A stretch of DNA of 64,000 bases from Halonotius aquaticus (GTDB taxonomy: Archaea; Halobacteriota; Halobacteria; Halobacteriales; Haloferacaceae): contig NZ_QKNY01000009.1 in NCBI RefSeq assembly GCF_003605575.1, positions 62,001-126,000 of the forward strand. Reading direction: 5' to 3'. The notes below the pieces were generated by a model. The model saw only the letters and a list, made by a program, of their open reading frames with translations, had not been told where the DNA came from and ran no database searches. This document shows, piece by piece, positions 1 to 9,469 of the stretch (position 1 is the stretch's first letter; the number at the start of each line of letters is the position of its first letter). A program made the translations under genes and the position numbers.

Positions 1-397
1 CGTCGTCCATCGCCACGCGGTTCTCCTCAGCGAAGGTCTTGCACTCCTCGATGAACGCCTCCATCCCGTACTCTTCGATGTCCTGCTTGCTCTCGAAGCC
101 GAGTTCCTCTTCGACTTTGACCTCGATGGGAAGGCCGTGCATGTCGTAGCCCGGCCGGTCGGTGACCTGGTGGCCGGTCATCCGCTTTTGGCGGATCACG
201 GCGTCTTTGAGCGTTTTGTTCCATGCGGTGCCGAGGTGCATCTGCCCGGAGGTGTACGGCGGGCCATCGACGAAAAAGAAGGTCGGGTCGTCGGCGTGGG
301 CCGCCTTGGTCGCCTCGTAGGCGTCGTGTTCGTCCCAGTGGGCTTCGGCCGCCGCCTCCACGTCGGCGGGCGAATACTGGTCGCTAACGTCGTCCAT
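1..397 (-). CDS. ileS: isoleucyl-tRNA synthetase, N-terminal part (cut by window start)
   Basis: Charges tRNA-Ile with isoleucine in the cytoplasm. Only about 132 N-terminal residues are present. The protein begins MDDVSDQYSP and contains VDGPPYTSGQMHLGTAWNK, in which HLGT is the class I HIGH signature. This is followed by DRPGYDMHGLPIEVKVEEEL, typical of the Ile/Val/Leu synthetase family. The ATG at 395-397 is the first in frame, and its position before the DGPPY motif fits IleRS. The rest of the catalytic core, the editing domain and the C-terminal domains lie outside the window. Nothing odd is seen in the visible part. Confidence 0.95.
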   Translation of the reverse strand, partial: MDDVSDQYSPADVEAAAEAHWDEHDAYEATKAAHADDPTFFFVDGPPYTSGQMHLGTAWNKTLKDAVIRQKRMTGHQVTDRPGYDMHGLPIEVKVEEELGFESKQDIEEYGMEAFIEECKTFAEENRVAMDD

Positions 398-495
398 GTA
401 TCACAGGAACGGGTCGGCGTATATCAAAACGGTGATCCGAGGGCGATACGAGATCGTGGATTCTTATTCAGCCACGACGGTCGAAACAGACACCG

Positions 496-611
496 CGAAA
501 GCCCTCGGCGCGCTCGGATCCCGGGACTCGCTGCGCTCCTCGTTCGCTTCGCTCACTGCGGTGCTTACGTCGTCCGGGTTCGCCCAGCGCGCCTCGCCCT
601 TTCAGTCCGCC
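496..611. repeat. candidate dispersed GC-rich haloarchaeal repeat
   Basis: The intergenic DNA between ileS and the DUF433 gene runs from a CGAAAGCCCTCGG block, through GGGACTCGCTGCGCTCCTCG and CTTACGTCGTCCGG, to a CCCTTTCAGTCCGCC block. It has no coding look. From memory, similar blocks recur between genes in halorubral and related genomes, but this window holds only one copy, so repetition cannot be shown here. The function is unknown. Confidence 0.3.
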
Positions 612-621
612 AGGGACGTAA

Positions 622-900
622 TCAGGTCAACTCTGCGCGAAGCCGTTCCGATTCCCGCTTGATCGCTCGCCGCCGCTCGGCCGCTTCGGCCTCGCGTTCG
701 CGCATCTCGTCGGCGTTATCGTAGTAGTACGCGAGCGCGTCGAACACCGCCGCGCCGTCGAGATCGTACTCGGCGGCGACCGCAAATGGATCCTCGTCGC
801 CGTCGATCACCCGACGTTTGATGTCGAGAACGGAGATTCGGGTTCCCTCAATGCACGGATCACCTGACCGAATATCGGAATCCGTGACGATTGATACCAT
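622..900 (-). CDS. DUF433 domain protein (antitoxin-like)
   Basis: A 92-residue protein starting MVSIVTDSDI. The core SGDPCIEGTRISVLDI followed by DPFAVAAEYDLDGAAVFDALAYY matches DUF433, a small helical DNA-binding-type domain often found as the VapB-like antitoxin half of PIN or DUF5615 toxin pairs. The C-terminus is a charged helix rich in Arg and Glu. The ATG at 898-900 is chosen because a TATA-like stretch lies at 921-929 on the minus strand, which implies a leaderless message. The in-frame TTG at 921 falls inside that box. No toxin partner is adjacent, so it may be an orphan. Family fair to good; function uncertain. Confidence 0.75.
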   Translation of the reverse strand: MVSIVTDSDIRSGDPCIEGTRISVLDIKRRVIDGDEDPFAVAAEYDLDGAAVFDALAYYYDNADEMREREAEAAERRRAIKRESERLRAELT

Positions 901-1003
901 ACGCTGAGTTGTGCGTCTCAATTGATAAACGCTCGGACGTGATCAAAGAGGGTTCGTTAGAATCTTGACGAATATTTATGAAAGCAGACAGTGATTACAA
1001 CCT

Positions 1004-1111
1004 ATGACAAAGGAGGAAATCAAGAAGACAGCCAAGAAGTGCCCGGATTGTGGTTCAATGGTGTTGAAACAGAGTTCAAAATGCGACTGTGGACACGATT
1101 TCAATGACTGA
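1004..1111 (+). CDS. tiny zinc-ribbon protein, 35 aa (first of a coupled pair)
   Basis: A 35-residue ORF, MTKEEIKKTAKK followed by CPDCGS and then KCDCGHDFND. The four cysteines sit as C-x2-C and C-x-C, so it could form one zinc ribbon. Small CPxCG-type zinc proteins are abundant in haloarchaea and mostly uncharacterised. A TATA-like AATATTTATGAA lies about 25-30 nt upstream, which fits a leaderless start at this ATG. The stop overlaps the next ORF's start (ATGACTGA), suggesting translational coupling. The patch is visibly AT-rich and Lys-rich compared with the neighbouring halophilic genes, a hint of transfer. Function unknown. Confidence 0.7.
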   Translation: MTKEEIKKTAKKCPDCGSMVLKQSSKCDCGHDFND

Positions 1112-1223
1112 CGACTCAAAAAAGGAAGCACTCAGGCAATGGAAGTGCCCAGATTGTGGTTCAAGTAACCTGACTCAACAGGGCAAGAAAAAATGTAGCA
1201 ACTGTGGATACAAAGTTGAGTGA
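1104..1223 (+). CDS. tiny zinc-ribbon protein, 39 aa (second of the pair)
   Basis: A 39-residue ORF, MTDDSKKEALRQWK followed by CPDCGSSNL and then KKKCSNCGYKVE. Two C-x2-C pairs form a canonical zinc-ribbon knuckle set. It shares the KCPDCGS block and the basic N-terminal helix with the 35-aa protein just upstream, so the two look like diverged tandem copies. Its ATG overlaps the upstream stop, and its own TGA (1221-1223) shares one base with the ATG of the downstream membrane-protein gene, so all three are probably co-translated. It could bind nucleic acid or protein; nothing shows which. Confidence 0.75.
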   Translation: MTDDSKKEALRQWKCPDCGSSNLTQQGKKKCSNCGYKVE

Positions 1224-1720
1224 TGTTTTCTCTCTTTCTGGAAATCATCGCACAGTGGTTTCTTTTGATTTTATTCTTGGTTGAATTAGGTGCGAAAGTA
1301 TACTTGAATAAGGAACATCAGATGGCTACCGTGAGAGATCAATCTACGTATGATGAAATTTCTCAGCGTCAACGGGGGACTGCACTCTCAGTTGCAAGTC
1401 TTGTATTCGCAGGGATTACGCTGCTCCTATCTCAGAACGCACCTCAGTATGTTGAACAGATTGAGGTCTTCGTCGTCGCATTCGGGTTTTTACTGATTGC
1501 TGCGTTCGCCCACGAAATTACCCTTACACGTCGTATTATGCTAACAATTCAGGAGATGGCGCTGGAGTACGGTCTCCTGATGCTAGGATTCGGAGTCTAT
1601 CTCCTGATCAGTGAAATTGTTGAGGGTGCGAGTTTTGTGGCACTCGGTGTTTTCTCTGTAGTTATGATTATCCGATTCGCAAGCACTCCCGGAGAACTGC
1701 AGGCGCACCAAAACACATGA
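1223..1720 (+). CDS. polytopic membrane protein coupled to zinc-ribbon genes
   Basis: A 165-residue protein starting MFSLFLEIIA (a GTG three bases earlier would add one Met). Hydrophobic segments near residues 1-25, 53-70, 80-98, 112-132 and 135-153 suggest about five membrane helices. A charged loop between the first two carries KEHQMATVRDQSTYDEISQR. The ATG shares its A with the stop of the preceding zinc-ribbon gene, so the three-gene set behaves as one operon. The codon use and base composition are AT-rich compared with flanking ileS and thermosome genes. I do not recognise the family. The arrangement (two soluble zinc ribbons plus a membrane protein) is the only functional clue. Confidence 0.75.
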   Translation: MFSLFLEIIAQWFLLILFLVELGAKVYLNKEHQMATVRDQSTYDEISQRQRGTALSVASLVFAGITLLLSQNAPQYVEQIEVFVVAFGFLLIAAFAHEITLTRRIMLTIQEMALEYGLLMLGFGVYLLISEIVEGASFVALGVFSVVMIIRFASTPGELQAHQNT

Positions 1721-1910
1721 ATTCCGTTGAGTGTTGAATTTGTGCCCTGATCTTGTACGACACATCCTGACTGAATATAGAATAGACTGATTGCTATCGT
1801 AGGTAAGCGACTCAAATAAAAACAAGAATGGCCGCGGTCGCAACGCAGTCGATTCGAAGCCGGTACAGCGGTTAGGTTGGCGTGGGGGAGTGAGTAGGCT
1901 GTGACCTATT

Positions 1911-3605
1911 TCACATTGCGCCGCCCATGCCACCCATACCGCCCATGCCGCCCATGCCGCCGCCCATGCCGCCGCCACCGGGCATGTCTGGTCCGTCATC
2001 GTCGTCGTCGCCGACCTGGCCACCGGAGAGGTCGCCAGCGGCGATGACATCGTCGATGCGGAGGATCATCACAGCGGCTTCGGTTGCGGATTCGATCGCC
2101 TGCGTTTTGACTCGAAGCGGCTCGACGACGCCCTCGTTCTCCATGTCGATCACGTTGCCCGAGTAGGCGTCCAGCCCGGCGGTGAAGTCGCCGCCGTCGT
2201 GCTGGGAGCGCAGCGAGACGAGGGAATCAATCGAGTCCAGCCCGGCGTTCTCGGCGAGCGTGCGCGGGATAACTTCGAGTGCGTCGGCGAATGCCTCAAC
2301 AGCCAGCTGTTCGCGGCCCCCGACGGAGTCGGCGAAGTCACGAAGCTGGAGTGCGAGTTCGGTTTCGGGCGCGCCGCCACCGGGGAGCACCTTGCCGTCT
2401 TCGAGCGTGGCGCGAACGACACCGAGGGAGTCCTCGATTGCGCGTTCGACCTCGTCGACGACGTGGTCGGTGCTGCCGCGGACAACGAGGGTGACGCTTT
2501 TCGCGTCCTCGACGTCCTCGACGAAGAGCCGCTCGTCGCCACCGATGTCCTTCTGGGTGACGCTGCCGGCGAAGCCGAGGTCGTCCTCGGTCAGGTCGTC
2601 AAGGTTGGAGACGACGCGGCCACCGGTCGCACGAGCGAGTGCTTTGAGGTCGGAGTTCTTCGCGCGGCGGGCGGCGATGATGCCCTCCTGAGCGAGGTAG
2701 TGCTGGGCCATGTCGTCGATGCCGTCGCCGACGAAGACGACGTCGACACCGGCGTCGGCGAGCTGGTCGACCATCTCCTTGAGCTGTTCCTCTTCCTGGT
2801 CGAGGAATTCCTGAAGCTGGGAGGGGTCGGTAACGTTGACCTCGGCGTCGATCTCGGTCTCTTTGACCTCGAAGGCACCGTCGAACAGCGCGATGTTGGC
2901 GTCCTCGGCGAAGTACGGCATGTTCTCGTCGACGCGCTCTTTGTCGACGATGACGCCCTCGACGAGTTCGGACTCGTCGATGGAGCCGCCGACGACAGTC
3001 TCGACGTCGACGTTGTCGAGGTCGATTCCGTCATCGTCCTCGACAGCGAGTACGGCGTCGACGACGAGTTCGGCGAGGTGATCTTTCGCGCCTTCCGCGC
3101 CCTTGCCGGTCATCGCCGTGGTGGCGATCTCGACGAGGGTGTCGCGGTCGTCCGCCGAGACCTCGATGGCCTCGGTTTCGAGGATGTCTTTGGCCTTCTC
3201 GGCGGCCTCTCGGTACCCCTGGGCGATCGTCGTCGCGTGAATCTCGGAGTCGATCAGCTCTTCGGCCTGATCGAGGAGTTCACCCGCAACGACGACAGCG
3301 GAGGTGGTGCCGTCGCCAACCTCGTTTTCCTGGGTCTCGCTGACCTCGACGATCATGTTGGCTGCCGGGTGGTCGATGTCCATCTCCTTGAGGATCGTGA
3401 CGCCGTCGTTGGTGACGACGACCGAGCCCCCGGAGTCGACGAGCATCTTGTCCATGCCCTTCGGTCCGAGTGTGGTGCGTACGGACTCGGCGACCGCCTT
3501 CCCGGCGGTGATGTTCATCGACTGGGCGTCTTTCCCGGAGGTGCGCTGGCTGTCCTCCGAGAGGACGATCATCGGCTGGTTACCCATCCGCTGTTGTTGA
3601 GACAT
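1911..3605 (-). CDS. ths: thermosome subunit (group II chaperonin)
   Basis: ATP-driven cytosolic group II chaperonin that folds proteins in a double ring. The 564-residue length is normal. Visible signatures are [19 protein letters not shown] near the N-terminus, [34 protein letters not shown] (nucleotide-binding GDGTT), and GGGAPE with ENAGLD in the C-terminal equatorial domain. The C-terminus is the Gly-Gly-Met-rich tail typical of haloarchaeal thermosomes. The ATG at 3603-3605 is chosen because a strong Shine-Dalgarno GGAGGTGA sits just upstream; the GTG at 3611 overlaps that site. It is divergent from the Cdc48-type ATPase gene. Confidence 0.95.
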   Translation of the reverse strand: MSQQQRMGNQPMIVLSEDSQRTSGKDAQSMNITAGKAVAESVRTTLGPKGMDKMLVDSGGSVVVTNDGVTILKEMDIDHPAANMIVEVSETQENEVGDGTTSAVVVAGELLDQAEELIDSEIHATTIAQGYREAAEKAKDILETEAIEVSADDRDTLVEIATTAMTGKGAEGAKDHLAELVVDAVLAVEDDDGIDLDNVDVETVVGGSIDESELVEGVIVDKERVDENMPYFAEDANIALFDGAFEVKETEIDAEVNVTDPSQLQEFLDQEEEQLKEMVDQLADAGVDVVFVGDGIDDMAQHYLAQEGIIAARRAKNSDLKALARATGGRVVSNLDDLTEDDLGFAGSVTQKDIGGDERLFVEDVEDAKSVTLVVRGSTDHVVDEVERAIEDSLGVVRATLEDGKVLPGGGAPETELALQLRDFADSVGGREQLAVEAFADALEVIPRTLAENAGLDSIDSLVSLRSQHDGGDFTAGLDAYSGNVIDMENEGVVEPLRVKTQAIESATEAAVMILRIDDVIAAGDLSGGQVGDDDDDGPDMPGGGGMGGGMGGMGGMGGMGGAM

Positions 3606-3607
3606 AG

Positions 3608-3642
3608 TCACCTCCGGATTGTTTGTGATTCTATATAAACCC
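3608..3642 (-). promoter_or_regulatory. thermosome promoter: TATA box and Shine-Dalgarno
   Basis: Reading the minus strand, GTTTATATAG (about 3631-3640) is a clear archaeal TATA box, followed by GGAGGTGA directly before the thermosome ATG at 3605. The TATA-to-start distance predicts a very short leader, so whether the Shine-Dalgarno is fully included in the transcript is unclear. No obvious heat-shock palindrome was recognised. Confidence 0.6.
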
Positions 3643-3899
3643 TTCGTATAGGATTACTGAGCGGGGCGCTGTCTGACAAATTCAAGCATGTGAGTTACTA
3701 CCAACCACGTGTTTTATATACTGCATCGAGCGGCCACGGCTCCCACCGGTCGGTGCTGGCGGAGGCCAGTGGTGACACCGACAGAGCGCAGGCGGGGCAG
3801 CAAGCACCCACCTATTTGACTCGGGTCGGCGTAGGGCTCTCATACACGTGGCCGTCGTGTCGCGCCGGGACGAACGCGACAGGATGGCGGTTCCAACCG

Positions 3900-6437
3900 A
3901 TGAAACTACGCGTCAAACCACTCGACAGGGAGACTCCGGGCAACGGGATCGCAACGATCGACCGCGAGTCGATGGCGACACTCGGGGTCAACAACGGCGA
4001 TTTTGTCACGATCAGCCACGGGAATCGGACGGCTGTTCTCCGGGCGCGACTCAGCCAAAACCGGGATCGACAGCGCGGGATCATCGGCATCGACGGCCAA
4101 ACACGGAAAACCCTCGGCACCCGCATCGACCAACTCGTCGAGGTCTCCTCGGCCGATGTGGAGCCAGCCGCCCGACTGGCGGTTGTCATCCCCGAGGGAC
4201 TCCGCATCCAAGGTGATATCGCCGCCTACATCCACGACAAACTCGCCAACCGGGCGGTCAGCCCGGGCAAAACGGTGTCGGTGACGATGGGGTTTCGCTC
4301 GCTGAACGGGAGTTCGAACCGCCGGATCCCGGTGAAGATCGTCGGCAGCGAGCCCGGCGGCACCGTCGTCGTCACCGACTCAACCACGATCGATATCGTT
4401 GAGGAGCCGACCGACCGAGACAGCGAGGAGACGGAGCCAGCCGACGCCGACCCGCCGGGGATCACCTACGAGGACGTTGGCGGCCTCGCTGCCGAACTCG
4501 ATGCGGTACGGGAGATGATCGAGTTGCCGATGCGCCACCCCGAGCTGTTTCAGGCCCTTGGGATCGAGCCGCCACAGGGCGTCTTGCTGCATGGCCCACC
4601 CGGCACCGGCAAGACCCTCATCGCGAAGGCCGTCGCCAACGAGATCGACGCGGATTTCCAGACCATCTCCGGGCCGGAGATCATGTCGAAATACTACGGC
4701 GAAAGCGAGGAGCGACTGCGGGAGGTCTTTGAGACCGCCGAAAGCGAGGAGCCCGCGATCGTCTTCATCGACGAGATCGACTCGATCGCGCCGAAACGTG
4801 GCGACACTGAGGGCAGCGTCGAACACCGCGTGGTCGCCCAACTGCTCTCGCTGATGGACGGGCTGGGCGATCACGGCCAGATCACCGTCATCGGCACCAC
4901 AAACCGCATCGACGCCGTCGACCCCGCCCTACGGCGTGGCGGCCGCTTCGACCGGGAGATCGAGGTCGGCGCGCCGGATGCCAGCGGGCGCGGGGAGATC
5001 CTCCGGATTCACACCCGCGAGATGCCGCTAGCCGACGATATCGATCTCGACAGCTACGCCAGCAACACCCATGGCTTCGTCGGCGCGGATCTCGAAAGCG
5101 TCGTGCGGGAAGCCGGAATGAACGCCCTCCGGCGTGTGCGGCCGACGCTCGATCTTGAGGCGGAGACGATCGACGCCGAGACGCTCGAACAGTTGGCCGT
5201 GACCGCGGCGGACTTCCGGCGAGCCCTCCGGGAGGTTGAGCCATCAGCACTCCGAGAGGTCTTTGTCGAAGCCCCGGATGTGACCTGGGACGATGTCGGC
5301 GGCCTCACGGAAACGAAAACCAGGCTCCAGGAGGCGATCCAGTGGCCACTCGCCTACCCAGCGGCCTACCAGCAGGTCGACCTCCAGTCGCCGACCGGCA
5401 TTCTCCTGCATGGGCCACCCGGCACCGGCAAGACACTGCTGGCGAAGGCCGTTGCCAACGAAGCCGACTCCAATTTCATCTCGGTGAAAGGGCCGGAACT
5501 GTTCGACAAGTATGTTGGCGAATCCGAGAAAGGCGTCCGGGAGATCTTTGCGAAGGCACGGGAGAACGCCCCGACAGTCGTCTTTTTCGATGAGATCGAC
5601 GCCATCGCAGCCCAACGCGGCAGCGGGAGCGACTCCCAGGTCAGCGAGCGCGTCGTCAGTCAACTGCTGACCGAACTCGATGGGCTCGAAGCCCTCGAAG
5701 AGGTGGTCGTGATCGCCGCGACAAATCGACCGGAACTCCTCGATGACGCCCTCACCCGGGCTGGCCGAATCGAAGAACAGATCGCGGTCGAGGAACCCGA
5801 CGAAGCGGCCAGACGCGAGATTCTGTCGATCCACACGCGCGACCGTCCGGTCGCCGGCGATGTCGACCTCGACGCGTTGGCAGCAGCGACCGAGGGCTTC
5901 GTCGGCGCGGAGGTGGCAGCGCTCTGTCGAACCGCGGCGACCGAGGCCGTGCGGGCCCACGTCCATGCCCGCAATGAGGGGCGACCGGCAGTCGTCGAGG
6001 AGATGCGGCTCACACGACCAGGATTTGAAGCCGCACTCAACGAGGTCAGCGACGAAGAACGAACGATCAACTGGCCCGCCCGCGACGACGACGCGACCGC
6101 TGTGACCGAGGCCGACAGCGAGGCCACAGCCGGCAACACCGCCGACGAAGCGACCGACAGCGCGGCTGGTGGCGACACAGACGACACCGCGGTCGCTGAC
6201 GACGTACCCACCGACGGAGCTGACGAAACACGCGAGGCTGATCCCGCTGATGCGGCGGTTCCACCGGAATCGGGTGTCGAAAGCGGCGGAAGCACGGTCG
6301 ACGCTGACGAGAGCCGTGAGGAGTCAGCTACGGACGCAGAGACACCGGCTGCTGTCAACGCCGAGACGACAGAGAGCGAAGCCGAACAGAAAACGGACAG
6401 CGACAGCGGCGACACAAACGAAGACGAATCGACCTGA
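3900..6437 (+). CDS. cdc48: Cdc48/VAT-type AAA+ ATPase with acidic C-terminal tail
   Basis: Hexameric unfoldase feeding substrates to the proteasome and remodelling complexes. The protein is 845 residues. The N domain ([20 protein letters not shown], double-psi barrel) is followed by two AAA modules, each introduced by YEDVGGL or WDDVGGL and each with Walker A GPPGTGKT and Walker B FIDEIDSI or FFDEIDAI. Arg-finger blocks [10 protein letters not shown] and [10 protein letters not shown] are present. Roughly the last 120 residues are a low-complexity acidic tail. The ATG at 3900 matches the usual VAT N-terminus. The frame stays open to 3690, but that stretch does not look like a folded domain. 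A TATA-like TTTTATATAC at about 3713-3722 would give a long leader. Confidence 0.95.
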   Translation: MKLRVKPLDRETPGNGIATIDRESMATLGVNNGDFVTISHGNRTAVLRARLSQNRDRQRGIIGIDGQTRKTLGTRIDQLVEVSSADVEPAARLAVVIPEGLRIQGDIAAYIHDKLANRAVSPGKTVSVTMGFRSLNGSSNRRIPVKIVGSEPGGTVVVTDSTTIDIVEEPTDRDSEETEPADADPPGITYEDVGGLAAELDAVREMIELPMRHPELFQALGIEPPQGVLLHGPPGTGKTLIAKAVANEIDADFQTISGPEIMSKYYGESEERLREVFETAESEEPAIVFIDEIDSIAPKRGDTEGSVEHRVVAQLLSLMDGLGDHGQITVIGTTNRIDAVDPALRRGGRFDREIEVGAPDASGRGEILRIHTREMPLADDIDLDSYASNTHGFVGADLESVVREAGMNALRRVRPTLDLEAETIDAETLEQLAVTAADFRRALREVEPSALREVFVEAPDVTWDDVGGLTETKTRLQEAIQWPLAYPAAYQQVDLQSPTGILLHGPPGTGKTLLAKAVANEADSNFISVKGPELFDKYVGESEKGVREIFAKARENAPTVVFFDEIDAIAAQRGSGSDSQVSERVVSQLLTELDGLEALEEVVVIAATNRPELLDDALTRAGRIEEQIAVEEPDEAARREILSIHTRDRPVAGDVDLDALAAATEGFVGAEVAALCRTAATEAVRAHVHARNEGRPAVVEEMRLTRPGFEAALNEVSDEERTINWPARDDDATAVTEADSEATAGNTADEATDSAAGGDTDDTAVADDVPTDGADETREADPADAAVPPESGVESGGSTVDADESREESATDAETPAAVNAETTESEAEQKTDSDSGDTNEDEST

Positions 6438-6446
6438 CGCCGCCGA

Positions 6447-6980
6447 TCAGGCGAGATCCGGGCCGCGTGTCAACTCGCGGTGTTTCTCCTCAAGGAACGA
6501 GTAGACCGCGCCGTGAGGTGAGCCATCGAGAATCATCCCGACCGCCCGCCGAACCGCCTCAACCTCCTCAGATTCGCCGATAATCCCAACCGTCGAACCG
6601 TAGATGACGACATCGGCACCCGATAGCTCTTCCATAAGCTCCCGTGTACGGCCATCCTCGCCGATGATTCGGCCTTTCTGGCGGCGAAGGTCGTTGTCGT
6701 TGCGTGTCTGCTCGGAGAGATCGATCAGCTCGAAGCGTCGCATATCGCCATCCAGCAGCGACAACGCGGTTTCGGGCTTGAAGCCCCGGCCGATCGCCTT
6801 GACGATATCCGGGGCGACAAGCGCGGTCACCGGATCGCCAACGGATTCGATGGCGACCGAGCCGGACTCGGAGTCGATATCCAGCCGCACCTCCGCCCGG
6901 GATTCGATCTCCCGCATCATCTCGCCACCCTCGCCGATGAGGACGCCGATCCGATCCTGCGGGACTTTGACGTGTTGCAT
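6447..6980 (-). CDS. KH-domain rRNA-processing protein (Dim2/Pno1-like)
   Basis: A 177-residue RNA-binding protein with two KH domains. The first has VPQDRIGVLIGEGGEMMREI (GxGG loop), and the second has KGRIIGEDGRTRELMEELSG. The C-terminal SPHGAVYSFLEEKHRE is characteristic of the archaeal homologue of Dim2/Pno1, which binds the 3' end of 16S rRNA during small-subunit maturation and cooperates with Nob1 and Rio kinase. It lies on the same strand directly after Rio1 and aIF1A, a functionally coherent order. It converges with the Cdc48-type gene with a 9-base gap. Confidence 0.92.
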   Translation of the reverse strand: MQHVKVPQDRIGVLIGEGGEMMREIESRAEVRLDIDSESGSVAIESVGDPVTALVAPDIVKAIGRGFKPETALSLLDGDMRRFELIDLSEQTRNDNDLRRQKGRIIGEDGRTRELMEELSGADVVIYGSTVGIIGESEEVEAVRRAVGMILDGSPHGAVYSFLEEKHRELTRGPDLA

Positions 6981-7045
6981 ACGGTTGCTACCCCGCGGAT
7001 CTGTTTAAGCGTGTTCCTCGGCCCACGCGAGGCCACACATAGGGC

Positions 7046-7909
7046 TCACCACCGGACTCGATCGTCGTCACCGGCGATGTACTCAAAGAGGTCGTCGCCC
7101 GAGGTCTCCAGCCCTTGCCGGCTGAAGAAGGCGGCGACGTTTTCACAATCCCGGCGAAGCAGGTCGCCGGCGTTTGGGTGATGGATGGTGACGGCTTGCC
7201 CGAGATCAATGATCACGAGTTCGCCGTCGTGGATGATCATGTTGTACTCCGAGAGATCACCGTGAATCAGCCCCGCCGTGTGGAGTCGGCGCATGTACTC
7301 GCGGACGACCTCGTAAGCTGTTTCGGGGTTTTCAACGTTGACCTCAGCGAGCCGACGGGCGCGATCCTCGACCAGCCCCACCAGTTCCATCACGAGGACG
7401 TTGCGCTCGACGGCGATCGGATTGGGGACACGGACGCCGGCCTCCCGAGCGCGGCGGAGATTGGCGAACTCCTTGCGCACCCACGCGAGGACGACCTGTT
7501 TCTTGTTGTTGCCGATCCCCTCGAAACGGGGGTCGCCCTCCAGATACGTCCGCATCTGCTGGAACGGCGAGGCGTTGATCCGAAAGATCTTGACCGCGAC
7601 TTCGGTGTCGTCGGCGCCGAGGGCCTCGTAGACGTTGGCCTCCTTGCCGGTCGAGATCGGTCCGCCGAAGGCATCGATGTGGCCGTCGGCGATGAGTTTG
7701 TACAGCGCACCGAAGGTCGCATCGTCGAAAACCGACTGTTCGACCTTGAACTGCTCGGCGTCTTTGATCTGCTCCTCGAACTGCTCGAACTCCCGGTCGC
7801 GCTCGCGGGCGATCCGGTCGGCCTCGGTGTCGGTGACATCGATCTCTTCCCACTCGTCGCCGATGGCGGCCTCGGGATCGGTATCGAGCAGTCCGTACTC
7901 GTCGGTCAT
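7046..7909 (-). CDS. rio1: RIO1-type serine/threonine protein kinase/ATPase
   Basis: Atypical kinase of late 30S ribosome biogenesis. The protein is 287 residues with an acidic N-terminal extension, then the RIO1 core: flexible P-loop STGKEANVYEA, catalytic Lys in VAVKIFRI, hinge VLVMELVG, catalytic loop LIHGDLSEYNMI (HGDxSxxN) and metal-binding IIDLGQAV in place of DFG. The central KEFANLRRAREAGVRVPNPI is family-typical. It sits between aIF1A and the Dim2-like gene with short gaps, probably one transcription unit devoted to the small subunit. Confidence 0.96.
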   Translation of the reverse strand: MTDEYGLLDTDPEAAIGDEWEEIDVTDTEADRIARERDREFEQFEEQIKDAEQFKVEQSVFDDATFGALYKLIADGHIDAFGGPISTGKEANVYEALGADDTEVAVKIFRINASPFQQMRTYLEGDPRFEGIGNNKKQVVLAWVRKEFANLRRAREAGVRVPNPIAVERNVLVMELVGLVEDRARRLAEVNVENPETAYEVVREYMRRLHTAGLIHGDLSEYNMIIHDGELVIIDLGQAVTIHHPNAGDLLRRDCENVAAFFSRQGLETSGDDLFEYIAGDDDRVRW

Positions 7910-7959
7910 TGCCGATGGTTACATGCGGCAGCGGGAAAAGAGTCGCCGGTCGGCCGCCG

Positions 7960-8244
7960 TTACTGAATGTGGCCTTCGTTGCGGAGCTGATCGGCCTCGC
8001 TTTGCTCGTAGCGGTGGACGATGTCGGCTTTCTCGTCTTGCCAGTCCCATGGATCGACGATGACGAGGTCATCTTCGCGGATCCAGACGCGTTTCTGCAT
8101 CCGGCCCGGGATGCGGGCCGTGCGCTCGACACCGTCGGCACAGCGAACGGTCACGCGGTTGGCACCGAGCATGTCGGTTACCTCGGCGAAGACCTCCCCG
8201 TCGTCGGGCATACGGAGGTCACGTCGCCCCTCGTTGTCGCTCAT
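7960..8244 (-). CDS. eif1A: translation initiation factor aIF1A
   Basis: Cytoplasmic initiation factor that binds the ribosomal A site and supports scanning or initiator tRNA placement. The 94-residue length is normal. The OB-fold core contains [38 protein letters not shown] and [20 protein letters not shown], all signature blocks of eIF1A. The basic N-terminus and acidic C-terminus are short, as in archaea. It is the first gene of the aIF1A-Rio1-KH run. Confidence 0.96.
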   Translation of the reverse strand: MSDNEGRRDLRMPDDGEVFAEVTDMLGANRVTVRCADGVERTARIPGRMQKRVWIREDDLVIVDPWDWQDEKADIVHRYEQSEADQLRNEGHIQ

Positions 8245-8296
8245 ACGCGAGCGTTGGGATGCACGTGTGTAAAAATCGTGGGATTACAGCCGAGGG

Positions 8297-9403
8297 CTAC
8301 GCACACCCGCCAGCCGTCGATTCGACGGTTTCGGGGGCGTCGTCATCGACCACCCCTTTTGTCAGCGTATAACAGATATCGCCGGTGACCGCTGGATCGG
8401 AGCCATCCGGTACTGTGAACGATGTCTCCGGGCTGTCGTAGTCGCTGTCGTTGTAGACCCAGACCGTCGTCGCGTCGGCGATGCGATCGTTGTACCGGTT
8501 CCGCACGTCGACTGGGAACGGCCAATCATCGTCAGCGGTGGCGTTTCGGAGGTAGGTCGGCGACGGCTCGGTAGCGTTCGTCCCGATATCGATCTTGTGA
8601 ACCGTCAGCTCGTAGGTTTCTGAGCTGTCGAGGGTGATGGTGGCAACGTCGCCAGCGACGGCGACAGAATCGACAGTCGACTGTCCATCGAGGATTGTTT
8701 CGCGCCACGTCTCGCCGGATAGGTTGGTCGGAAGCCGCAGGCGGATCGGATCGCTGCTGGCTTCGATGTCGATCGTCGTCGAGTCGGTGACGCGGTCGGG
8801 AACGACGGATTCGGTAGCGACGCCCGACGCCGTCAACTCACCGTCAACAACGGTCAGCGTGATCGCCGTCTCGTCAACGACCGGTTGGCGATTTGCTGCG
8901 ATCTCGATTCGGCTGTTCGAGTCGTACCGGGCAGCGAGTACGCCGTGTTCAAGCCGGTAGCGCGGCGCGGCGTCGAGTTCCCGGTAGGCTGGCTCGTAGG
9001 TGATCGCCCGTGTCGGGTAGCTCCGTGTCGTCCCGTTCCAGTAGGTGTCAAACGCTTTGTCGTCGCCGACGGCTTCGGCGTTATCGATGCTGAGCGTCGC
9101 CGGGTCAGTCGTACGGAGCGTGCCGGCTCGGGGTGGCGGATAGACGAACAGCAGCCGGTCGTCGTACTCGGCCCCGAGATCGAGCGTCGTCGGCTGCGGG
9201 CGGCCGGTCACGCTGGTCTCGAAAACTGCTGTCTCAAGGCCGACCAGCTGATCGGCCACTCGCTGGCTGTGATCGAGTTCCACGCGGCTGATATCCGCCG
9301 GAACGAGCTGTGCTTGGGCGGTCGTCAGCGCGATCAGGAGGAAGCCGAACAGGAGGATCGCGCCGATCTGCAGGGACTGGCCGCGACTGTCGGAGAAACG
9401 CAT
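8297..9403 (-). CDS. pilin-like surface protein of unknown function
   Basis: A 368-residue protein starting MRFSDSRGQSLQIGAILLFG. The RG-Q junction followed by a hydrophobic helix (residues 9-30) resembles a prepilin signal cleaved by PibD, so it may be a type IV pilin-like or membrane-anchored extracellular protein. The rest is acidic, Thr/Asp-rich and beta-strand-like, with several N-x-S/T sites and two Cys near the C-terminus. Haloarchaea carry many such pilin-like DUF proteins. There is no operon link to the neighbouring tyrS beyond shared strand. Function not assignable. Confidence 0.65.
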   Translation of the reverse strand: MRFSDSRGQSLQIGAILLFGFLLIALTTAQAQLVPADISRVELDHSQRVADQLVGLETAVFETSVTGRPQPTTLDLGAEYDDRLLFVYPPPRAGTLRTTDPATLSIDNAEAVGDDKAFDTYWNGTTRSYPTRAITYEPAYRELDAAPRYRLEHGVLAARYDSNSRIEIAANRQPVVDETAITLTVVDGELTASGVATESVVPDRVTDSTTIDIEASSDPIRLRLPTNLSGETWRETILDGQSTVDSVAVAGDVATITLDSSETYELTVHKIDIGTNATEPSPTYLRNATADDDWPFPVDVRNRYNDRIADATTVWVYNDSDYDSPETSFTVPDGSDPAVTGDICYTLTKGVVDDDAPETVESTAGGCA

Positions 9404-9469
9404 TGCGCTGCGTGGTCTCGGTATCCGACAAAAAGTATCGGCTGTGAGGGAGCGTCGCGTCGATGGAGA

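Noticed and set aside
2199-3638. 479-codon plus-strand frame opposite the thermosome
   Set aside because: Antisense shadow of a high-GC gene; low-complexity Val/Asp/Leu product with no domain, and the thermosome frame is unquestionable.
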